Assembly (NCBI RefSeq): GCF_041897535.1
Contig: NZ_CP169217.1
Coordinates: forward strand, 4,030,001 to 4,094,000
Direction: 5' to 3'
DNA length: 64,000 nt
Origin: Methylomicrobium lacus_A
Lineage (GTDB): Bacteria; Pseudomonadota; Gammaproteobacteria; Methylococcales; Methylomonadaceae
Made by a program: the position numbers and the translations under genes. This document shows positions 50,781 to 59,527 of this stretch, one piece after another. The stretch's first letter is position 1; every line of letters begins with the position of its first letter. The notes beneath the pieces were generated by a model. It was not told the origin of the DNA, made no database searches, and was given only the letters and a program-made list of their open reading frames with translations.

Positions 50781-51737
50781 ATGTCGAGTCGCGATCGAGC
50801 GAATATCATTCCGTTTCGAGCCTTGCTGCTGGTGTGCTCGGTGTTCTTGTTATCCGCGATGCGGCCGGCGACAGCCGCCGACGTGTTGTCGGTGACCCCG
50901 GTTGCTCCCGGCATCTACGTGCACCAGGGGCCGCATGAAATCCCGGATACTCACAACCATGGCGCGATCGCGAATATCGGCTTCATCGTCGGCGAACGCT
51001 GTGTCGCGGTGATCGATACCGGCGGCAATCCCGATCAGGGCAGGGCGCTATACAACGCGATCCAGCATGCGACCGACAAGCCGATCTGTTATGTGATCAA
51101 TACCCATGTGCATCCCGACCATATCTACGGCAACAGCGTGTTCAAGGCGAAAGGCGTCAAGTTTGTCGGCCATCATAAGCTGGCCCGGGCGATGGCCGCG
51201 CGCGGCCCGTTCTATCTGGCCAAGGCCAAGGAATTGTTGGGGATAGATTTAACCGCGGGAGACATCATTCCGCCCGACATTGCGGTCGAAAAGGAACTCG
51301 ATATCGATCTCGGCGGACGCATCCTGAAACTGACCGCGCATCAACCCGCGCATACCGACAACGATTTGTCGATCTACGACCCGTTGACCGACACCCTCTG
51401 GCTGGCCGATCTCTTGTTCCTCGAACACCTGCCGGTGATCGATGGCAGTTTGAAGGGTTGGCTCGCGGAGATCGAGCAACTGGAACGTCATCCTTATAAA
51501 ACAGTGATTCCGGGCCACGGCCCCATCGTCACCGATTGGCCGCAAAGCCTGCAAGCCGAAAAGCGCTATTTACAGACGTTGCTGGCCGATATCAGGGCCT
51601 TGATCAAAAGCGGAGGTTTTTTGGAGCAGGCGCTCGAATCGATCGGCTATCAGGCAAAATCCGAATGGAAACTCTTCGACGATTTTCACCGCAAAAATGT
51701 TTCGACCGCGTTCGCGGAACTGGAATGGGAAGACTGA
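50781..51737 (+). CDS. Quinoprotein relay system zinc metallohydrolase
   Basis: A 318-residue exported metallo-beta-lactamase-fold protein. The signal peptide ends near TAAD. The zinc motif is THVHPDHIYGN, with AHTDNDLSIYDP and PGHGPIV as later ligands. It resembles the TIGR04558/04559 families (SoxH-related) that accompany PQQ-dependent dehydrogenases and fused SoxYZ carriers in methylotrophs. Its proposed role in the relay is unproven. The cognate-type carrier gene is at 2454-3284, far away. Confidence 0.8.
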   Translation: MSSRDRANIIPFRALLLVCSVFLLSAMRPATAADVLSVTPVAPGIYVHQGPHEIPDTHNHGAIANIGFIVGERCVAVIDTGGNPDQGRALYNAIQHATDKPICYVINTHVHPDHIYGNSVFKAKGVKFVGHHKLARAMAARGPFYLAKAKELLGIDLTAGDIIPPDIAVEKELDIDLGGRILKLTAHQPAHTDNDLSIYDPLTDTLWLADLLFLEHLPVIDGSLKGWLAEIEQLERHPYKTVIPGHGPIVTDWPQSLQAEKRYLQTLLADIRALIKSGGFLEQALESIGYQAKSEWKLFDDFHRKNVSTAFAELEWED

Positions 51738-51842
51738 TCCCGCTGATCCGAGAGGCTTGGCGTTTTTGACGGCATAACTTCCGGCAGAATCATCGTGTCG
51801 CCGCCGGTAAATGGGGTGACTCAAAAATAGCGCCGGCCGGGT

Positions 51843-52676
51843 CTAGTGCAGCAATTCCCAAACCGCTTGAATCTCCGCCGGCAAGGGCGCAAGCCGGCCG
51901 AGTTCGACATATTGATTGGTCGGGGAATGAAAGTCCGAGCCTGCCGAGCCTGCGAGGCCGAAACGCTTCGCATAATCGGCCATGTTCTTGACCTCCTCGG
52001 CATTATAGCGCCCGGTCACGACTTCGACGGCCTGGCCGCCGGCTTCCTTGAAAGCCGCCAGCAGGCGTCTGAGCCAGCTGGCGGTCAACTGGTAGCGCAA
52101 GGGGTGCGCGAGCACCGCGACGCCGCCGGACTTAATGATCCAGTCGATCGCTACGCCCATGTCGGCCCAGGGTGTCGCGACATAGGCAGGCTTGCCTTTG
52201 GCGAGGTAGCGGTCGAAGGCTTCCTGCTGGCTCAGCACATGGCCCTGCGAGAGCAGGAAGTCGGCGAAATGCGTGCGCGTGATCATGCTGTCGCCTGCCA
52301 TTTGCTTGACCGCTTCCAGGGCGCCGGGAATGCGTTTCTTTTCGAGTTTCAGCGCGATTTGTTCGGCGCGCTCAAGGCGCGTGTTGTGCAGCCTATGCGT
52401 CGCTTCGGCGAGCGGCGCATAGGCGGGATCGATGCCGAGTCCGACGATGTGCAGGCACTTGCCCTGCCAGCTGGTGGACAGTTCGATGCCTGAAATCAAG
52501 CGGATGCCGGCGGCTTCGGCCGCGCGTTGCGCTTCGTCGAGTCCCGCGGTGGTGTCGTGATCGGTCAGCGCGAGCGCGGTCACGCCTTGAAGATGCGCGC
52601 GTTCGACCAGGGCGGCCGGAGACAGCGCGCCGTCGGAGGCGGTGGAATGGCAATGCAGGTCGTAGATTTCTGACAT
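51843..52676 (-). CDS. PHP-domain phosphoesterase (YciV/RNase AM type)
   Basis: A 277-residue PHP protein. The metal-binding motifs are DLHCHSTASDG, ALTDHDTT, GIELSTSWQGKCLHIVG, and GVAVLAHPLRYQL, with GSDFHSPT near the end. E. coli YciV removes 5' nucleotides from 3',5'-bisphosphates and matures 5' ends of rRNA. Length matches. Alone on the minus strand, 56 nt upstream of the ABC exporter gene stop. Confidence 0.9.
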   Translation of the reverse strand: MSEIYDLHCHSTASDGALSPAALVERAHLQGVTALALTDHDTTAGLDEAQRAAEAAGIRLISGIELSTSWQGKCLHIVGLGIDPAYAPLAEATHRLHNTRLERAEQIALKLEKKRIPGALEAVKQMAGDSMITRTHFADFLLSQGHVLSQQEAFDRYLAKGKPAYVATPWADMGVAIDWIIKSGGVAVLAHPLRYQLTASWLRRLLAAFKEAGGQAVEVVTGRYNAEEVKNMADYAKRFGLAGSAGSDFHSPTNQYVELGRLAPLPAEIQAVWELLH

Positions 52677-52732
52677 GGTATCGTTATGGTTTTTTATCCG
52701 GCAAGCTTTTTTGCTGGCGCCTTGACCCGCTC

Positions 52733-54565
52733 TTACTGGTATTCGCCGTACAGCTTCGCATACAGCCCTTTCTGGGCGATCAGCGTTTCATGACGCCCCT
52801 GTTCGCAGATTTTGCCTTCTTCGAACACATAGACATGATCGGCCTGTTTGACCGCGCTGAGCCGGTGCGCGATGATGATCGTGGTCCGGTCTTTCAGGAA
52901 CTCGGCCAGCGCCTGATGGAGTTTGTGTTCGGTTTCGCTGTCGAGCGCGGAGGTCGCTTCGTCCAGGATCACGACTTTCGGTTTCGCGACGATCATGCGC
53001 GCGATCGCAAGGCGCTGCCGTTGGCCGCCCGACAATCGCATGCCGTGGCGGCCGACGATCGTGTCGAGTCCTGTCGGCAAGTCCTTCACGATGTCGTCGA
53101 GCTGCGCGGTTTTCAGCGCATTCCATAATTCGTCGTCGGTCGCGTCCCGCCCCAGGGTCAGGTTCGCGCGTATCGTGTCGTTGAACAGAATCGGCTGCTG
53201 CAGAACGGTGACCACGTTTTCTCGGACCACCTCGAGACCGATCCGTTCCATCGGCGCGTCGTCAAAATAAATCGTGCCGCTCTGGGCCGGATACAGGCCG
53301 ATCAGGGTCTGGATCAGGGTCGATTTGCCGCCGCCGCTGGCGCCGACCAGCGCGACCTTGTCGCCGGCGTTGATCGTCAGATTGATGCCGTTCAGCACGG
53401 TTTGATCGCCGTAACTGAAATGCAGGTCATCGATCCGGATCGCGACCGTTTTTTTATCCAGGAACGGGTTTTCAAGGTGTGGGTAATGCGGTTCCTGTTT
53501 CAGCGCCTTTAGCCTATTGATCCGGGCCAGGGCCGCTTTCGCCGCGTAAAAGGCGTACTGGATGTTCAGGATTTCCTGCACCGGCGCCATCATGAACCAG
53601 AGATAGCCGAATACCGCGAGCATCTGGCCTATCGTCAGGTCCGCATAAAACACCATCAGCATCGCCAGCGCCCGGAACACGTCGAAGCCGAACAAAAAAA
53701 TCAGAAAACTGAGGCGGTTCGCCGCATCGCTCTTCCAGGCATAGGCGGCCGAGTAATCCTTTACATACAGTGCGGATTCGACCAGCTGCCGGCAATAATG
53801 TTTTTCGCGGTTGCTCGCGCGAATCTGATGGATCGCCTCGAGCGTCTCGGTCAACGCTTCCTGAAAGATGCCGTAGGCGGTGTTTTCCTTCGCTTTAAGA
53901 TCCTTGACCTTGCTGCCGACCACGCGGGTAAAATAGATCACGACCGGGTTCAACAGCAGGATGAACAGGCCCAGTTGCCAGTTCATCCAGAGCAGAATCA
54001 CCGCGGTGCCGAAGATGGTCAGGCTGGCGACCAAGAGCTTGCTGATCGTGTTGCCGATGAAATTGTCGATCGTGTCCAGATCGGTGACCAGATGCGTCAC
54101 GATCGAGCCGGTGCCGAGGCTTTCGTATTCGGCCATCGAAATCGTCTGCAGATGGTCGATCAGATTTTGGCGTATCCGGAAGATGATGTCTTTGGCGATG
54201 CAGGAAAAAGCGCGCGCCTGGATGATGTTGAAGATGATCGCGATGATCCGGAGCAACAGGCTCGCGACCAGCACGGCCGAGATATAAAAGATCGGCACTT
54301 GCCAGGACGGAGGCACGAAGGGATTCAGTGTCTGGATGATCAGGCCGGGCTTGTGCAGCAGGATTTCATCGACCAGGAGCGGCATGAACAGCGGTACCGG
54401 CACGTTCGCGACCATCGCCAATATCGCGATGATATGCGAATAAATCAGCGCTTTTTTATGTTGCCGGGCGATTTGAAAGATATAATTCCAGCTAAAAGGC
54501 GCCGCCTGGGAGGGGGAGGGCTTGGAGTGCACGTTTTCATTCATAGTCTTCATTTTCCGCGTCAT
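52733..54565 (-). CDS. ABC transporter, fused permease and ATPase (exporter type)
   Basis: A 610-residue half-transporter taking ATG 54565 (MTRKMKTMNEN); ATG 54544 is an alternative. Six membrane helices (about 40-350) precede one ATPase domain: Walker A GASGGGKST, signature LSGGQRQRLAIAR, Walker B VVILDEATSALD, and the His-loop IIAHRLSAV. The architecture is MsbA-like, so a lipid or peptide export role is plausible, but the substrate cannot be told. It is divergent from slt with a 67-bp gap between start codons. Confidence 0.88.
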   Translation of the reverse strand: MTRKMKTMNENVHSKPSPSQAAPFSWNYIFQIARQHKKALIYSHIIAILAMVANVPVPLFMPLLVDEILLHKPGLIIQTLNPFVPPSWQVPIFYISAVLVASLLLRIIAIIFNIIQARAFSCIAKDIIFRIRQNLIDHLQTISMAEYESLGTGSIVTHLVTDLDTIDNFIGNTISKLLVASLTIFGTAVILLWMNWQLGLFILLLNPVVIYFTRVVGSKVKDLKAKENTAYGIFQEALTETLEAIHQIRASNREKHYCRQLVESALYVKDYSAAYAWKSDAANRLSFLIFLFGFDVFRALAMLMVFYADLTIGQMLAVFGYLWFMMAPVQEILNIQYAFYAAKAALARINRLKALKQEPHYPHLENPFLDKKTVAIRIDDLHFSYGDQTVLNGINLTINAGDKVALVGASGGGKSTLIQTLIGLYPAQSGTIYFDDAPMERIGLEVVRENVVTVLQQPILFNDTIRANLTLGRDATDDELWNALKTAQLDDIVKDLPTGLDTIVGRHGMRLSGGQRQRLAIARMIVAKPKVVILDEATSALDSETEHKLHQALAEFLKDRTTIIIAHRLSAVKQADHVYVFEEGKICEQGRHETLIAQKGLYAKLYGEYQ

Positions 54566-54632
54566 TATAGCGGAGCCTCGGGCTCCGGCATAGCGTGCCG
54601 ACGCCGCCGTATCCATCCACTTCTCAAACCGA

Positions 54633-56546
54633 ATGAAGCCTTTGCAATTCCTTTTCCTGGCGCTATGCCTGATATTATCGGCCGATGACGGTTGGGCGCG
54701 CGAATGGCTGCGCGAGCGCCGTGATTTCGTGCTGGCCGAACAGGCCATCGAGCATGGCAATGCCCCCCAGTTTCAGGCGCTGGCCGACACCTTGACCGCA
54801 TATCCGCTCTATCCCTATCTGCAATACCAGTGGCTCAAGAAAGACCTGACGCAAACCGATAAGATCCGCGCCTTTCTGGCGACCTATAAGGACTCGCGCT
54901 ATGCGCCGCTGCTGCGCGGAAGATGGCTCAAGGCAATGGCCGAGCAAAATCGGTGGCTGGATTATGCCAACGCGTATCAGGCCGGCGGCGATGTGGCGCT
55001 CGAATGCCTGTATCAGCGGGCGGCGTATCAAATCGGTTTTCGGGGGCTGGCGTTGACGCAGGCGAAACGGCTCTGGATGAGCGGCCGTTCGCAGCCGGGC
55101 GAATGCGAGCCCTTGTTCACCGCGTTGGCGGACGCTGCGCTCATCACCCGCGAGATGGTCTGGCAGCGCTTCGAGTTGGCGTTGAAGGAGAACAACCGGC
55201 AACTGGCCGAGTATCTTGCGCGCAAGTTGACCGATGCGGACCGAGATGCAGTGGAGACATGGCTCAAAGTGGACCAAAAGCCCGAGTTGATCCGGGAGGA
55301 GAAGAACCGTTTGCGGGAGGGTCAGTTTGCCGCCCGAATCTTTGCCCACGGCATTGACCGCATGGCCAAGTCGGAGCCGGAGAGCGCGGCGCAGCTTTGG
55401 GATGCGGAAAAAAACGGGCTGCCGCTGGACGAGCCTGGCAAGCAGATGATCGAGCGCCGGCTGGCGCTGGCCCTGGCGTTTCAAAGAAAGGCGGGCGCCT
55501 ATGACCGGCTGGCCGGGCTGGCAGACCATGACGGCGAGGTCAGGGAATGGCGGGTCAGATCGGCTTTGCTCGAACAAAACTGGCAGCACATCGCGGCGGC
55601 GCTTTCGAGGCTGACGCTCGACGAGCTGAAAGAAGCGCGCTGGCAATATTGGCAGGCGCGCGAGCAGGAATCCGCCGGCAATAACGAGGCCGCGCATGCG
55701 CTTTATGCGAAAGCCGCCCTGGACCGGAGCTTTTACGGTTTCCTGGCCGCCGATGCGCTCTCGCAGTCCTACCGCTTGGCCGATAATCCGGTGCCGCTGC
55801 CCTTCAATGGTTTGAACGAATTGGCGTCTGAAGCCGAATTTCAGGCCGTGAGCGAACTCAGGGCTTTAAACCGCAACATGGAAGCGCAGCGGCAATGGTG
55901 GTTTACGGTCGCCAAATTGAGCCGGGAGAAGCGAGCGCAGGCCGCCAAGCTGGCCGAATATTGGGGGTGGGCGCCCGTCGCGATCCAGACCCTGGTCAAG
56001 GCCGATTATTGGGACGATCTGGCGCTGCGCTTTCCGCTGCATTACCGGGAGCAGGTGCAGAGCAATGCGTTACGGCACGATCTCGATCCTGCAGTGATCT
56101 TCGGCGTGATGCGGCAGGAAAGCCTGCTCGACAGTCGGGCCGAATCGCCGGTCGGCGCGAAGGGGCTGATGCAGGTGATGCCGAAAACCGGCAGGCAGCT
56201 TGCCCAGGAGGTTCGGCAGGAAATGGCGGAGGACTATAGTCTGTTCGATCCGGATCTGAATATTCGCCTGGGGGCTTACTACGTCAGAAAGCTGCTGCAA
56301 CGCTTCGACGGCAATATGGCTTTAGCGGTCGCAGCCTATAACGCGGGTCCCGCCAGAGTCGCGAAATGGCTGCCGCCTGCCGGGAACATCCCCGCCGATA
56401 TCTGGGTCGAAACGATCCCGTACAAGGAAACCCGAAAATATGTCGCCTCGGTTTTATCCTATGCGATCATTTATCAACACCGGCTCAATAAAAACGGCTT
56501 GAAGTTGAATGACTTGATGCCGGCGGTTTCGCCCGGGCAAAAATGA
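54633..56546 (+). CDS. slt: Soluble lytic murein transglycosylase (Slt70 type)
   Basis: A 637-residue periplasmic enzyme with a signal peptide (MKPLQFLFLALCLILSADDG), a long alpha-helical superhelical region (about 30-440) and a C-terminal lysozyme-like SLT domain. The catalytic Glu is in MRQESLLDSRAESPVGAKGL, then MQVMPKTG and AVAAYNAGPARVAKW. It cleaves peptidoglycan to 1,6-anhydro products. The Slt70 doughnut architecture and length match. Confidence 0.93.
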   Translation: MKPLQFLFLALCLILSADDGWAREWLRERRDFVLAEQAIEHGNAPQFQALADTLTAYPLYPYLQYQWLKKDLTQTDKIRAFLATYKDSRYAPLLRGRWLKAMAEQNRWLDYANAYQAGGDVALECLYQRAAYQIGFRGLALTQAKRLWMSGRSQPGECEPLFTALADAALITREMVWQRFELALKENNRQLAEYLARKLTDADRDAVETWLKVDQKPELIREEKNRLREGQFAARIFAHGIDRMAKSEPESAAQLWDAEKNGLPLDEPGKQMIERRLALALAFQRKAGAYDRLAGLADHDGEVREWRVRSALLEQNWQHIAAALSRLTLDELKEARWQYWQAREQESAGNNEAAHALYAKAALDRSFYGFLAADALSQSYRLADNPVPLPFNGLNELASEAEFQAVSELRALNRNMEAQRQWWFTVAKLSREKRAQAAKLAEYWGWAPVAIQTLVKADYWDDLALRFPLHYREQVQSNALRHDLDPAVIFGVMRQESLLDSRAESPVGAKGLMQVMPKTGRQLAQEVRQEMAEDYSLFDPDLNIRLGAYYVRKLLQRFDGNMALAVAAYNAGPARVAKWLPPAGNIPADIWVETIPYKETRKYVASVLSYAIIYQHRLNKNGLKLNDLMPAVSPGQK

Positions 56547-56617
56547 GCTGATTTTTTTCAGTGCCTGTAAGATAATATGTATTAACTTAACAAAATTTTT
56601 GCCAAGGTAAACACAGA

Positions 56618-57133
56618 ATGGAGAAAAAGCATAGCTTAACGCGCGAGGAATTGTTGATGTCCGGGAGGGGCGAGCTGTACGGACCGAATAATGCACAATT
56701 GCCGTTACCGCCTATGCTGATGATGGACCGCATTACTCTGATCACCGATGAGGGCGGTTTGTACGGCAAGGGCGAAATCATCGCCGAGCTCGATATCAAG
56801 CCCGATCTCTGGTTTTTCGACTGCCATTTTCAGGGCGACCCGGTGATGCCGGGCTGTCTGGGTCTAGACGCGATGTGGCAGCTGGTCGGATTTTTTCTCT
56901 GCTGGATGGGCGGTCCCGGTAAAGGGCGCGCGCTCGGCGTCGGCGAGGTCAAATTTACCGGTCAGGTGTTGCCTACCGCGAAAAAGGTGATCTATCGGAT
57001 CAACATGAAACGCTTGATCTTGCGCAAGCTGGTGATGGGTATCGCGGATGCGACGATGGAAGTGGATGGCAAGGTGATTTACGAAGCAACCGACCTGCGC
57101 GTCGGCTTGTTTACTTCTACAGCAGATTTCTAA
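56618..57133 (+). CDS. fabA: 3-hydroxydecanoyl-ACP dehydratase/isomerase
   Basis: A 171-residue hot-dog dehydratase. The catalytic His and Asp lie in FDCHFQGDPVMPGCLGLDAM. It both dehydrates and isomerises the C10 intermediate to start unsaturated fatty acids. Length matches E. coli FabA (172). Located 12 nt upstream of fabB, the classic pair for unsaturated fatty acid synthesis. Confidence 0.97.
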   Translation: MEKKHSLTREELLMSGRGELYGPNNAQLPLPPMLMMDRITLITDEGGLYGKGEIIAELDIKPDLWFFDCHFQGDPVMPGCLGLDAMWQLVGFFLCWMGGPGKGRALGVGEVKFTGQVLPTAKKVIYRINMKRLILRKLVMGIADATMEVDGKVIYEATDLRVGLFTSTADF

Positions 57134-57145
57134 GGTTTAAGAGTA

Positions 57146-58366
57146 ATGAAAAGAGTTGTGGTAACCGGTTTGGGCATCGTCTCGAGTATCGGCAATAACC
57201 GGGATGAAGTCGTCGAAGCGTTGAAACTCGGACGCTCCGGCATCGGCTTTGCGGATATTTATCAGGAGCTCGGTTTTCGCAGCCATATCCATGGCGCGAT
57301 CAAGATCGATCTGGAAGCGCATATCGACCGTAAAATCAAACGCTTCATGGGCGATGGCGCGGCGTTCAACTATATCGCGATGCAGCAGGCGATCGACGAT
57401 TCCGGCCTGGCGGAAAGCGATGTTTCGAATGAAAGAACCGGCCTGGTGATGGGCTCGGGCGGGCCTTCGACTTCCAATCTGGTCGAGGCGGCGGACATTC
57501 TGCGTGAAAAAGGCATCAAAAAAGTCGGCCCGTACATGGTGCCGCGCACGATGTCCAGCACCAATACCGCCTGCCTTGCGACCCCGTTCAAGATCAAGGG
57601 CGTCAATTATTCGATCAGCTCCGCCTGCGCGACCAGCGCGCACTGCATCGGTCATGCGATGGAACTGATCCAGATGGGTAAGCAGGACATTGTCTTCGCC
57701 GGCGGCGGCGAGGAGGTGCACTGGACCATGTCGCTGCTGTTCGATGCGATGGGTGCGTTGTCGTCCAAATACAACGACACGCCGGAAACGGCTTCACGTC
57801 CTTATGACGAGACCCGCGACGGCTTCGTGATTTCGGGCGGCGGCGGCGTCCTGGTGATCGAGGAACTCGAACATGCGAAGGCGCGCGGCGCCAAGATCTA
57901 TGCCGAACTGACCGGCTACGGCGCGACTTCCGACGGTTACGACATGGTGCAGCCGTCCGGCGAGGGCGCGGTGCGCTGCATGCGTCAGGCGTTGGCAACC
58001 GTGAAGAACAAGGTCGATTACATCAACGCGCACGGCACCAGTACGCCGGTTGGCGACACCCGCGAACTCGAAGCCTTGCGCGCGGTCTTCGGCGCAGGCC
58101 AAGTGCCGAAGGTCAGTTCGACCAAATCGTTGACCGGTCACGCCTTGGGCGCCGCCGGCGTGAACGAGGCGATCTATTCGTTGCTGATGATGGAAGAAAA
58201 CTTCCTCAGCGCCTCGGCGAACATCACGCATCTCGATCCGGGCGCGGAAGGCATTCCGATCGTGCGCGAGCGCGAGGACAACGTGACCTTGAACACGATC
58301 ATGTCGAACAGCTTCGGCTTCGGCGGCACCAACGCCACCCTGGTGTTCGAACGCTACACCGGTTAA
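57146..58366 (+). CDS. fabB: 3-oxoacyl-ACP synthase I
   Basis: A 406-residue condensing enzyme. The nucleophile Cys is in SISSACATSAHCIG (about residue 164), and the two catalytic His are in NAHGTSTPVGDTRE and SLTGHALGAAG. With fabA it elongates cis-unsaturated intermediates. It is the only complete ketosynthase in the window, but belongs to primary metabolism rather than to the polyene-type operon. Confidence 0.97.
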   Translation: MKRVVVTGLGIVSSIGNNRDEVVEALKLGRSGIGFADIYQELGFRSHIHGAIKIDLEAHIDRKIKRFMGDGAAFNYIAMQQAIDDSGLAESDVSNERTGLVMGSGGPSTSNLVEAADILREKGIKKVGPYMVPRTMSSTNTACLATPFKIKGVNYSISSACATSAHCIGHAMELIQMGKQDIVFAGGGEEVHWTMSLLFDAMGALSSKYNDTPETASRPYDETRDGFVISGGGGVLVIEELEHAKARGAKIYAELTGYGATSDGYDMVQPSGEGAVRCMRQALATVKNKVDYINAHGTSTPVGDTRELEALRAVFGAGQVPKVSSTKSLTGHALGAAGVNEAIYSLLMMEENFLSASANITHLDPGAEGIPIVREREDNVTLNTIMSNSFGFGGTNATLVFERYTG

Positions 58367-58402
58367 ACCATTTCCGCGAGCGGCCGCAAGGCTTCTCCGG
58401 CT

Positions 58403-58425
58403 GGACGGGGCATATTGCCCCGTCC
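58403..58425. terminator. Hairpin downstream of fabB
   Basis: GGACGGGGCA and TGCCCCGTCC form a 10-bp perfect stem with a 3-nt loop, 36 nt beyond the fabB stop. A weaker hairpin with a run of six T follows at 58491-58508 and may be the actual U-tract terminator. Confidence 0.6.
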
Positions 58426-58535
58426 GCATGGTTTCGTACCTTTCAATGTGAAAGCGTTAGGGATAAGGTTGCAAGACCCATCTGCGTACGGGCCGTAAGG
58501 CCTTTTTTCTTTAGCTTTTTTATTTTTGCCGCGCA

Positions 58536-59435
58536 ATGTCGGATACCCGCTCGAAAACCCGCACCCAATTCAACAAACTGCAAAAACGCCTGCGCCACAA
58601 TGTCGGCGACGCGATCGCCGATTACAACATGATCGAGAACGGCGACAAGGTGATGGTCTGCCTCTCCGGCGGCAAGGACTCGTTCACGCTGCTCGACATT
58701 CTGCTGAATCTGCAAAAGACCGCGCCGGTCGAGTTCGAGATCATCGCGGTGAACCTGGACCAGAAGCAGCCCGGTTTTCCGGAGCATGTGCTGCCGGAAT
58801 ACCTCGAATCGATCGGCGTGCCTTACCATATCATCGAGCGCGATACCTACAGCGTGGTCAAGCGAGTGATCCCGGAAGGCGCGACCACCTGCGGGCTGTG
58901 CTCGCGCCTCAGGCGCGGTATTCTGTACGGCTTTGCCGAAGAGCAGGGCGTGACCAAGATCGCGCTCGGCCATCACCGTGACGACATCCTGGAAACGTTC
59001 TTCCTGAACATCTTCTACGGCGGCAAACTGAAAGCGATGCCGCCGAAGCTGCTTAGCGACGACAAGAGAAACATCGTGATCCGTCCGCTCGCCTATTGCC
59101 GCGAGAAGGACATCGAGCGTTTCTCCGCCTTCAAAGATTTTCCGATCATTCCGTGCAATCTGTGCGGCTCGCAGGAAAATCTGCAACGCAAGGCGATGAA
59201 ACAGATGCTGAGAGGCTGGGACAAACAGTTTCCGGGGCGTCTCGAAACGATCTTTACCAGCCTGCAAAATATCGCGCCATCGCAGTTGGCCGACGCGCAG
59301 TTGTTCGATTTCGCCGGCCTGCAGCGCGGCGGCCCCGTTGAAGAAGACGCGCCGGTGCCGCTCGAACAGCCGGTCATTTTCGACCGCAATTTCGCCAAGG
59401 CCCGGACCGCCGCGATCCTCGGCACGGCCGAATAA
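58536..59435 (+). CDS. ttcA: tRNA 2-thiocytidine(32) synthetase TtcA
   Basis: A 299-residue ATP-dependent sulfurtransferase for s2C32 in tRNA. The PP-loop is CLSGGKDSFTLLD and the [4Fe-4S] Cys are in TTCGLCSRLRRG, with a second pair in PCNLCGSQENLQ. The start ATG 58536 is followed by SDTRSKTRTQFNKLQKRLRH, typical of TtcA. Confidence 0.96.
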   Translation: MSDTRSKTRTQFNKLQKRLRHNVGDAIADYNMIENGDKVMVCLSGGKDSFTLLDILLNLQKTAPVEFEIIAVNLDQKQPGFPEHVLPEYLESIGVPYHIIERDTYSVVKRVIPEGATTCGLCSRLRRGILYGFAEEQGVTKIALGHHRDDILETFFLNIFYGGKLKAMPPKLLSDDKRNIVIRPLAYCREKDIERFSAFKDFPIIPCNLCGSQENLQRKAMKQMLRGWDKQFPGRLETIFTSLQNIAPSQLADAQLFDFAGLQRGGPVEEDAPVPLEQPVIFDRNFAKARTAAILGTAE

Positions 59436-59527
59436 AATTCATTTCAAGTCGCTGCGGGAGAGTCCTCCGGCAGCGCAATTGCCCAAATCATCATGCCGCG
59501 GATCTTGCGGCATCACGCCCCTAGACG

